Shown here: positions 55,361 through 64,000 of the stretch, in pieces | Position numbering within the stretch: the first letter of the stretch is position 1 | How the letters are laid out: each line of letters begins with the position of its first letter | Origin: Paracamarosporium sp. OC-R06-R3 | Taxonomy: Eukaryota > Ascomycota > Dothideomycetes > Pleosporales > Didymosphaeriaceae | Assembly (NCBI GenBank): GCA_019828545.1 | Contig: JACVRA010000200.1 | Span: 262-64,261 of the forward strand | Length of the DNA: 64,000 nt | Direction of reading: 5' to 3' | Position numbers and translations under genes: made by a program | Notes under the pieces: generated by a model | The model's input: only the letters and a program-made list of their open reading frames with translations | Databases searched by the model: none | What the model was told of the DNA's origin: nothing

Positions 55361-56946
55361 ATGAGTTTCGGCTTCTCGCCCGGAGATATTGTGCTATTCA
55401 CGAAATTCATCACCAAGGTCGTCGACGCATTGAAAAGTGAGGGTGGCTCACAATTTGAGTATCAATCCGCGATACAGCAATGTCAAGATGTCTTGGACCT
55501 TATGGACGAGGTGGCGCAGCTAGATTTTTCTCACGTTTCACAACCACTCAGGACCAGGATTGAGGAGCGGTTAGAAAGCACAAAGTCCATCGTTACTGAT
55601 TTCAACGCAATGATTGCTCGTTACGAAAAATCAATGGGAAAATCTTCCAAGCGAAATGCGGTTACGAGCGCCCCGCGAAAGGTTCAGTGGGCATTCGATG
55701 CGGCAGAAGACCTGAGCAAGTTCCAGCCACGGCTTTCTGCGCAGCTGCACATGGTACAGATTGTCCTGCAGATGGGTGTTTGGTGGGTATGACGCGAGTT
55801 ACACCGCAAACAACGCTGACTAGTGCTCTCAGGAAGTTCCTTAACGTGACTTCACCATCAGATCGATTGCTTGTTGCTCCGCTTAGAACCCAGCTACTCA
55901 AAGACGGCCAACCTACTTCACGTCAACTACCCCACATGTGGAATCGTGGCCTTCTGGATCAAGACCAAATGCAAGGGTTAGCCACACACATTACGGATCT
56001 AATCTATCGAAGGCTTCTCACGCTGCCGTCTATCGCTACGACCAGTCCTGGTAGGGCTTCCACGTTGCCAGACGATGCGTCCACTGTAATGTCACTTAAC
56101 TCTCGATCCGGAACGTCTCCACATGAGATTGGTGCAAGTACAGTTGCTTCTTCGTCTCAAATAGTCTCACGACAGAGAGGGAATAACGCCGCTATACACA
56201 AACAAGGAGTTGGAAGCTCATCTCAAGCCCGGAACAAGCCTGACGTTTCATTAGCAGAGGAGATCAACGAACACTTACATGAGTTGAATATCGAAGAGCT
56301 CTCAGACGCAGAGATGCAAGTCTTCGACGAATCAGCCTTGCCTCACTTACTCTTGGAAGGTCCTGGAAGTACGCCAGAAGAACCCGGAGGTCGTAATTTC
56401 AGCAACGCATACTCAGAACCGCGCCGAAGGTTCCGATCCAAGCTTAGGACACCAGGAGTTGACCCACTATCTTCACTCTCAATGGCCGCTGATATGCTGC
56501 AATCCGTTGATGCTGCATCCACGATAGCAAATCAAGCGATTTTGATATATAGGGTCATCAAAGGGGTGCCTATCGAGCTTCGGACGTTATCGTCAAGAGT
56601 GACTCAATACTCCCAACTACTTACCGTAGTAGCTGAGACTATTATGGATGTAATGGACGACGGAAGGTTGCAGTCCCTAACACAACAGCTGCTATCCGAG
56701 ACGCAGAGAACATTCTCAGAGGCCAAGAAGATCCTAGACCGATACATTGGTAGGGCCAGGTCTAGCACCAAGGCTGTCAGGTTGGTCTTGGCTTGGCAAA
56801 ATGACCGGAAGGAGATTGTGCGCGTCATAGACGAGATAGACGCATTGAAACCTAACCTCATCCTCCTCCTTCAAACTCTACAAATCAGGGCGCAGAATAG
56901 AACGAGTGCCAAACTAGGAGAAGGTCATGGTCCCCTCCCCAATTAA
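55361..56946 (+). CDS. Protein with two helical STAND-type N-terminal-like segments
   Basis: Exons 55361-55782 and 55833-56946 with a 50-nt intron (donor GTGGGT, branch GCTGAC, acceptor CTCAG), 511 residues. The start MSFGFSPGDIVLFTKFITKVV opens an all-helical region of ~160 residues of the type found at the N-terminus of fungal STAND/NLR and HeLo-like proteins. A Ser/Thr/Gln-rich, probably disordered linker (~200-330) follows. The last ~150 residues (SMAADMLQSVDAASTIANQAILIYRVIKG...) form a second all-helical unit of similar amphipathic character. No NTPase or repeat domain is present. It sits head-to-head with the NLR. A role as a membrane-acting effector or partner of the NLR is a hypothesis; nothing in the sequence proves activity. 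Confidence 0.7.
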
Positions 56947-57338
56947 GTAGCTATTCTATTGCAAGTCTAACTTCGTTCACCGAGGACACTACCCTCCTCT
57001 CCTCTCCTACACGCGCCCCATACGCCTCATAACCGCCACCCAAACTCCATCACTCTGAATTCATCACACACACACACACACACACACATATGAAGTGCAG
57101 TAAAAGAACAGATCTATGGAATACAACAAACACGATGCGGTACGATACCATGCCATGCCATGCTATCCAACATACCACAGGCTAAACGCCACAACCTAAC
57201 GCTCACCCCACTCAAACTCATATACACACTTCCACAATCCCACCCCCATTCTCATATAAACCCTATATACATCCTCCTCCCTTCCTCCCCATCCCATCCC
57301 AGCTAAAGGACCAAGTCATCTAATCTCACGCACCAAGC
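56947..57338. other. Convergent spacer with (CA)n repeat
   Basis: Between convergent genes. Holds a (CA)12 microsatellite at 57065-57088 and C/T/A-rich sequence. No gene is seen. Confidence 0.6.
57065..57088. repeat. (CA)12 microsatellite
   Basis: Perfect dinucleotide repeat in the shared 3' flank of two convergent genes. Confidence 0.95.
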
Positions 57339-59200
57339 TCATGCACCAAGCTGCCTCATCCCCAGCACGCCCCTCCCCCAAAGAACCCCCTCATACACCC
57401 TCAACCTCACCTCAACCCTCATATGCGCGCCCCACGCGAGCAAAAACTTCCAGAAATGCCCCGGCGGCCAGATCAACCCGCCCCACCCGCTATCCCTCCC
57501 CCTCAGCTCCTCAAGCTGCTCCTCGTACACCGTCCTACTAGCATACCTTGCGAGGATAAGGAACGTGCGCGCGGGGCCTTGTCGCGTGTGTAAATTCTCG
57601 TCCAAGCTGCGCGTGAGATCGTTCGTTTTGAGGATCAGGAGAATGACGCGGGGCACTTTGCCCAGCAGCTCGATGAGGGATTCTAGCATGCCGTCGCCCA
57701 GGGCGTCGGTGATGATTTCTTTCTCCTGCGTGCTGCGCTTGGACTGGATGCCGCCTTTTCCGGTGTCGGAATCGGACTTGAGGATGACGCTGTAGTCGCG
57801 GCCTGTGATTGCGCTGGCGAACAGCGGGAATTGTGCATCGGATATACCTGCTACTTCCTTTGCGTAGCGGCGCATGCGCGTCTCGTCCGCGTCGAGGACC
57901 GCGAGCCAGAGCTTTGCATATGCGCGGCGGAGGTAGAGGGGGATGTCGCGGTAGAGCCCGTGGTCGTAGAGGATGATGTCGAAGTTGCGGCCGCGTCCGC
58001 GCGACGGGTTATGTCGGATGGCGATGTTGCCGCCGTGCGGGTCGCAGTGGAGCGGGGCATCTGTGCCGAAAATCATCTCGTTGAAGATGCGGGCGAGGGC
58101 TGCGGAGACGTCGTCGCGGTCTATGCCGTGGGCGTCGAGATACGGGAGGTCGTCTGGGCGGTGCCCGCTCACGTAGTCCATTACGAGGATTCTTCGTTTC
58201 GCCCAGAGGACGGAAGGTATGATGACGGGCGCAGAAGGGATGTGAGAGAAGTATTCCCGCGCACGCATCGCGTTCTTGCCTTCCTGGCGGAAGTCGAGTT
58301 CCTGCGGGAGGGACTTCTCCATTTCTTCCGACAGCCACGTGAGGTCGTATTCTGGGAACCAGTAGGCGAGGGTTTCGAAGGTGAAGCGTGTGAGTGCGAG
58401 ATCGAGCTTTGCCCATTCGTCGAGCGCCGGATGCTGTATTTTGACGGCGACTTTCTGCCCTGTTTCTCGGACGACTGCACGGTGGACTTGTGCTAGGGAC
58501 GCCGCGCCGATGGGCTGCTCCTCGAATTCAGAGAACAGTTGGGAGAGATCTGTCCCTTCGTCTTGCATGACCATCTCTTTTATCGACTCGTACGAAGAGA
58601 CGGGGCATTTGTCCTGCAGCGGGATGAACGTGTCGCACCACTCGCTCGGGAGCAGGTAGTTCAGACTGCTGAGGTGCTGGCCGAGCTTTATGAATATGGA
58701 GCCGTTCTTCTCGAGGGTGCGGAGCGTGCGTTTGGCGCAGCGGAGGTGGCATGCTTTGAGCGTCTCTTGGTAGCCTTCGTCTTCGTACTTCTTCAGCGTA
58801 TCCCGGTAGCTGGACAGACAGCATATTAGCTTGCGTGGCCGGAGAATATGTACAAGGACGCGGACACTCACTCTTTGACGTTTACAAACAGCGTCGACAG
58901 CACTCTGCTGCTTCTCTGCATGGCCGTGTACGCATGCTTCGCGTCGTCGTTCACCGTGACCACCGCCCCTGCGACAGCCAACCCCCCACCCACGACTACC
59001 AGTCTCCTCTTCTTCTTCGTCTTTCCCGCATTTCCGCTCGATTTCGCACTCGCATTCCCACCCAACTTCGCACTCGTATCCGTCTTAGTCGCAAACCCGT
59101 TCCTCCCCTGCGGCACCAGTCTCCTCAGGCACGCACGACAAGTCCAGGGAACCTGCGCCGAGCGCCTGACCATCGGCGAAAAGGCATTGAGCGAGTTCAT
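57339..59200 (-). CDS. ABC1/ADCK (UbiB-type) atypical kinase, mitochondrial
   Basis: Exons 59200-58872 and 58809-57339, intron 62 nt (GTGAGT...GTCCAG, joined as VKD-YRDTLKKY), 599 residues from ATG 59200 (MNSLNAF). The N-terminus is basic with a presequence-like profile and a hydrophobic stretch (RRLVVVGGGLAVAGAVVTV), so inner-membrane anchoring in mitochondria is likely. UbiB-type motifs: FIKLGQHLSSL (KxGQ), GAASLAQVHRA (Ala-rich loop in place of a glycine loop), VAVKIQHP, catalytic-loop HCDPHGGN and metal-site YDHG in place of DFG. The set resembles yeast Mcp2/Cqd2 more than Coq8, suggesting a role in mitochondrial lipid or coenzyme Q distribution; that subfamily placement is by eye. The C-terminal ~100 residues are variable. 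Confidence 0.9.
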
Positions 59201-59834
59201 CACGGGCGCATAACCGGTGCACAAACGTCGAGATTATCGGATCGGCATGGTATAGTATACAGAGGCGGGCGGGCAGATGCGGTCCAGCGGTCTGCAGTGG
59301 TTCGAGACTTTTCGCGACGAGGCAAAACTAGCGCGGCAAGATGGCGGAACGCGCGCCGCATGGATCCCTGCTTATATGCACGTCATCGTCATATCTGCTG
59401 AGCGCCTCTTGGGTTGGCCACCTAAAAACTTGTAGAATACCTAGTATAGTGAATTTGTGAATTGTAGGTAGATTATCTTTGAATTGGTATGTGCAACTAT
59501 ATAACATCCTGATGTGCATCATACATCGAGACATAGTGTACCACCATACCATGCCATGCACACATATCATTCTACAAATCCTCGAAACTGACAGATAGCC
59601 ACCCAATGTCTATGCCATGTCAAGCCCAGCCACCAAATCATGCTCTATGCACATACAAATTCAAACTCCTCAAAGAGCAGCCTCCCCAGTCATTAAACCC
59701 TGACTTTTGAACACCCGCCATCTACACGACGCCACCCCCTACAAGCCCTCATTAAATATTGAGTATCCTGAGATAACACGACCAGCAAGTCCCGCCTCCT
59801 ACCTCAGAAGTAATTGCAATAAGCGTCGAACGTC
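59201..59834. other. Intergenic region, no gene seen
   Basis: Tandem spacing between the ABC1-kinase start and the PHO81 stop. AT-rich with ccatacc/ccatgc words at 59540-59560. No gene is supported. Confidence 0.55.
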
Positions 59835-62800
59835 CTACATATCGATGCTTTCATTGAACCTCAGTACACCGTTCCCTTTCAAGATTCCGTCGACCCCGTT
59901 CGGCATGTAGTCTCCGATTGGCCTGGCGACGCCGAGATTCGCGTTTGTGTGTTCTTGGGCCGAGTTGCCCGAAACGTCGGTGACGAGGACGAGGCCGGCG
60001 GTCTTGATCGATTCTATGATGGCAGGAGCCAGGTCCTGTGCTCGTCAGATACCAGTTTGTGTCGAGCCATGGTTTCTTAAAACTTACCAGAAGACGAGAG
60101 CTGCATATCAAGCCCATGAAATTGTTGTCACGGGCAATTTGGACGGCATCCTTGACTGATATCTGCGTGCGTCCACTGCTCTCCACGGCGCGTGATGTAC
60201 CCGCGGGTGAATTTTGGCCATCAGCACCGAGCTCATTGCAAAGCATTACTGGGTCTAGAATCAAGTCAGTAAGACATCAAAAAGCAAAAAAACGTGGGTA
60301 CCTACAGTTCGGCTGCTTCCAGTTGATGACTGTGCAGATATCTTGATTGAAAGAACTGAAAACAACGCTGCGCAGGGTACCATCGATTTCTCCCGCACCT
60401 CGCTCTCGTAAGACCCTAGCGTGTTCGAAGACGACTGATAGGATCTTATCTGCAAAGTCGTTCATGTCTTCGGTAGGACCAAGCTTGAGATGCTCTTCTT
60501 CCGCTCGTGATGGGAACAAAATATGTAGCTCGACATGGATATGCGCTGGAAGCAGAGCCAAGGCATCCTTGAGCGTTGTGAACGATGACGCGAGAACCTG
60601 GTAAATCGAGGGAATGTCGCTGGACGTTGCGCTTTGGAGAGCGGCAATCTGTGTTGCCGCCGTCGGGTTTTGCCTGGCTCCGATGGTAGCAAACTGCGAG
60701 TAGGTCAGGATGTTGACTGGGACATCGAGCCCTTCATGGCTGATCTTCCATCGAGGATACAGAACAGGAACCCCGTCGGCAGTAAGCTGCACAAACAAAC
60801 GAACGTATTCCCCAGATAAGCTGGATCCTGTAATCAGAGTGTGAGGTTGCGAATCCAATTGACTCGTGGCCTTCCAGTAGGTGGCGAAATGTGTGATTTC
60901 GAGTGGAATGCCATGGAAGGGCTTCACCACCTGGTAGTCAAACGAGATCCGGCCGATCGCTCGTAATCTAGGATCGAAAAGCTCTAGATGCCATTGACCT
61001 GTGCTTTTTCCTGGATTCGTGAAGACTTTTGATGATGCAACGCCACGAGCGATGACCTTCGAACCGATAGTGGGGTACACATCGAAATCTATCGAGAACG
61101 ATGAGATGTTCTCGATTTGAAATGAGATGACCTTGAATTCGTCCTGCACAGGCAACAGAACATTCCGAGGGATTAGGTCAGAGCTCTTGGATGAGATCGT
61201 CAGTCTCGCCGCCGGATATTTCGTCTCGTCGTAGAACCGGATTGCATCTTTGCCCAGTCTTTCGAAGCTGATGACAACGAATGTCTTCGTATCCAGGAAG
61301 TTATGACCATATCGTCTAAAGGGTATGATCGGTGGAGGCAGAATGAACTCTGGAATGCCCTCTGCGTCACCTTCTGTTTCCATCGGACCTGGCGCAGTGC
61401 TGGAGGCGGACGGTGTTTGTAATCGTGGAGAAAGCCCTCGCTGAACCCTCAGACCAACCCCACTCCCGACAGAAGCAAGCAGTTTTATGCACTCCAAATG
61501 TCCCTCCCAAGTCGCATAGTACATTGCTGATAGGCCCTTCTCATCGACGACATCCACATCCACCTGGCACTGGAGGAGCGTTTTTAAGCACTCCACATGC
61601 CCGTCGCTGGCAGCGTGGAGAAGAGGCGTCCACTGGTAAAGCTTGTCTGGCTGATCCAAGTCTGCGCCATACTTTTTGAGCAATAGCAGCATCTGCGGAG
61701 TCTTCCCCGAACGTGCAACGAGATGAGCGGGGTAAAGGCCCTCAGCATCTGGTAGCATTTCTGCATTACGCTGAAGAAGGAGTTCGACAATCTCCATCGA
61801 GCCCCACTGGCAGGCGAGATTGAGAGGAATGTGCTCCGCTGGACCAAGACGTGTGAGGTGAGCACCGCTTGCTAGTAGAAGCTGGACACATGGCAGCTGG
61901 GAATGAACGATGGCGTGGATGAGTGGCGTAAAGCTGTCCTGGTCTCGAAAGTTGACAGTATCTGGACCGACGCTGATGAGCTCCTGAAGCAGGTCGACAC
62001 GACCGTGCATAGCAGCATAGTGTAAGGGTATCCGACCGTAGACATCCGTCGCATGCACATCCACACCTCCACTCAGGCCCAGCCTCAGCACTTCGGATCT
62101 TCCTCGAATAGCAGCCTTGTGGAGGCAATTTCGCTCGTTGATTTCATCTTCTTGTTGAAGCTTCACCAAATTGGTGTCTAATAGTGCCTTTAATGCGGCT
62201 TCCGGGGCCACTTCGACGGTGCTAAGGAAAGCTCGGGTGATGCGTTCTTGTGCATCGCTGAGTTTCTGTAATCGAGACAGGCAGTCTTCGATCTGGATGA
62301 TGTTGGCGGTGTTTATGGCTTGGACGATCTGGTTGTCGAGCTGTAGATTGGCTTCTACAGACGGTTCGAATACCCTTGACTGCGTTGACTCTTGCGGCGC
62401 TTGCATCCCTTCGCCGTCAGCCCATCCGGAGAAGTCGAGAAGGGCTTGCGTAGCTTGGTCCGACAGGTTGCTGATGACATCGCGGTTGAAACACGGCTGG
62501 ACGTCGACGGCTCGCGAAAGGTAGAGTTGTTTTTCTCGGGACTGGCGTGAGTGTCAGCCAGTGTCGCGCCATTGCTGTGTGGTATCCGACCTTGGATGTT
62601 TTGTCCCACTAATGAGCGTCAGCATGTACTTAACGGGAACGGTTGACAGAGTCACAAACCTTTTTCAGGATTTTGGAGAAGGCGGTTCCATTGACATCGA
62701 CAAATTGCTAGCTATGGTTAGCCTCACTCGCACGTAACCGCAAGAGCCAATCACCTCAAGCTTATTCAGGTCCATGCTAAACTGTTTTAGGCCCTCTTCA

Positions 62801-63420
62801 AGGGCGACATATCTAGATGATGACTTTGAAACGGATTGTGGATGCTGCTGCATTACTCTCTTCTTGTCGAGAAGTGTAGTCAGGCGAAGACGCAGCTAGA
62901 AGGGCGTAAGTCATGGGCACGGTAAGGGTGGACAACATCTAATACCTCGGCCTCTTTCTGGAGGTAGAAAGTGTTGACCTTTTCCAGTTCACGTTCCTGC
63001 ACGACATGAGTGGGTCGCAAGTGGGTAAGATGTCAAGAGGTCTCACCACTCGGAAGAAAAAGGTGGCTTTGTTGGCCTGCAGAGAGGTCTGCGGGTCGAA
63101 TGTGTCGACGCCATGGGATTCGCCCTGTGCAGGTATCACCGGGGTTGTGCTCAGTTTCTTGATGAGCTAGAGGGTGTTAAAAATGGCAGTGCATGTAAGT
63201 GGTGGTACAAAGGGTACCTTTTTGAGCGCCTTGTAATCGACGAAGCTAGCAGCGTACTCTGGAATCTCGAGCTGCCGCTTTTGTATATGTTTCCCGAACT
63301 TCCTGGAAAAGCGCGGTGAGTCTGTGGGCTCATCTTTGGAAGCTAGACTGGTGGACGAAGCAGACTTGCGCAGCACGACAATGGGGAGCGGACGAGGGTC
63401 CATTGGAGTGAGACATACAT
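59835..63420 (-). CDS. pho81: PHO81/NUC-2 phosphate-signalling protein (SPX-ankyrin-GDPD-like)
   Basis: Ten exons: 63420-63419, 63302-63218, 63166-63047, 62996-62946, 62895-62755, 62707-62660, 62608-62591, 62541-60306, 60254-60088, 60035-59835; introns 47-52 nt except the first (116 nt); 1022 residues, close to Neurospora NUC-2. Residues 1-~170 are the SPX domain starting MKFGKHIQKRQLEIPEYAAS, which binds inositol pyrophosphates; ~255-525 hold ankyrin repeats (RIPLHYAAMHGRVDLLQELI, TPLLHAASDGHVECLKTLL), and ~555-1022 the PHO81-type C-terminal region with GDPD-like ancestry (AGLVLVTDVSG). Family members inhibit the Pho80-Pho85-type cyclin-CDK when phosphate is low. The ATG is reconstituted across intron 1: exon 1 ends AT (63419) before donor GTATGT, exon 2 starts G-AAG-TTC. 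If intron 1 is retained, ATG opens only 25 codons. Confidence 0.93.
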
Positions 63421-64000
63421 TGTGGTGAGGACAGGAAAGGCACGGGCACAGCGGTCGTGAAAGCAACGGCGTGATGGTGCGCAAGCGAGGAACCTCCGGC
63501 CAGCAGACGTGTGGATCTAACCATACAGGCCGGGCGTGGACGGGTGGTGCTCGTCAGCAGGAGCCTATAGGGCAGGCAAAAGCTGCAGAGGGAAAAACAA
63601 CTGTTGGTGAGGCTCTCGCGGATGCCGAGGAGGACGTGCGTCGGGGTGATGGACGGGGGCGGAGTGACAGAGGGCGGTCCTACAGCGGGCGAGGTGATGG
63701 ATGCGGATGGATGCTGGACGGGACCATGGCGCAGATTTGCGCGCCAGCAACTAGCAGCTGTGGCAGGTGCTAACCACTGCGGCGCTCGTCCTCAGAGGGC
63801 CACGAGACGGTGCAGCGCAGATTGGTGCTGGGGGTGCGCATGGGTTGTCTCCTTCACGCTGAGGTCCAGCAGGCCAATCGCAGCCCCGCATGCGAGCACG
63901 CTCTCCAGACAGTCACGGGGCTGGTCGACGCGCTGCAGGGAATGCTGCTGCTTGCTGGTGCCGAGGCTGCACTCGCTTACGTAACTACACTCCTCCTGCT
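63421..64000. other. Upstream region of PHO81
   Basis: Presumed promoter and 5' leader of PHO81. GC-rich; frames on both strands (63471-63984) have no family features. No CACGTG element, the usual site for the Pho4/NUC-1 activator, was seen. Confidence 0.5.

Noticed and set aside
63151..63484. Alternative PHO81 N-terminus starting MDPRPLP without splicing intron 1
   Set aside because: It would add a non-family extension and lose the canonical MKFGK SPX start, and it ignores a good GTATGT donor and TTTTCCAG acceptor.
1..64000. CRISPR arrays, bacterial operons, prophage or plasmid features
   Set aside because: Introns, gene structure and gene families are fungal; the tandem repeats seen are simple minisatellites without spacers.

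Overview
The window looks like nuclear DNA of a filamentous ascomycete (Pezizomycotina), most probably a Dothideomycete. This rests on many spliceosomal introns of 46-80 nt with GT(R)NGT donors and CTRAC-type branch sites, on HET-domain genes, a HET-NACHT-WD40 NLR, a Zn2Cys6 regulator, a quinate-repressor homologue and a NUC-2/PHO81 homologue. The class-level call is inference. Gene models below were built by reading splice sites by eye; every multi-exon model given sums to a multiple of three.

Layout. 0-10 kb is accessory: a HET-domain gene (+), a secreted-ectodomain multi-pass membrane protein (-) with a dead copy of its first exon nearby, and a large protein with a kinase domain lacking the catalytic Asp (+). 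10.5-29 kb is a GC-richer, mostly conserved block: mitochondrial carrier (-), small one-TM protein (-), glutathione reductase (+), about 4 kb of GC-rich low-complexity DNA, a Zn2Cys6 transcription factor (-), a QutR-like quinate repressor (-) and a short-chain dehydrogenase (-). 29-57 kb is AT-richer and accessory: an APH-like kinase (+) and a DUF7770-like gene (+) carrying copies of the same upstream repeat, a tRNA-Arg(UCU) with intron (-), two MFS transporters (- -), a HET gene (-), an intronless streptogrisin-like serine protease (-), a long gene-poor tract, a broken DUF6536 membrane gene (+), the HET-NACHT-WD40 NLR (-) and, divergent from it, a protein with two helical STAND-type N-terminal-like segments (+). 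57-63.5 kb returns to core genes: an ABC1/ADCK atypical kinase (-) and PHO81/NUC-2 (-).

How genes may work together. The 50-57 kb pair (NLR receptor and divergent helical protein) is the best candidate for an allorecognition or programmed-cell-death module; three HET-domain genes lie within 54 kb. The QutR-like repressor has no quinate catabolic genes beside it in this window. PHO81 would act in phosphate sensing, the carrier and ABC1 kinase in mitochondria, and glutathione reductase in redox balance in mitochondria and cytosol.

Most notable reads: the PHO81 start codon appears to be split by an intron (AT^G); a GC-AG intron is needed in an MFS gene; the membrane protein gains a signal peptide and a roughly seven-helix tail once its first exon is restored; and two unrelated neighbouring genes share a repeated upstream segment.
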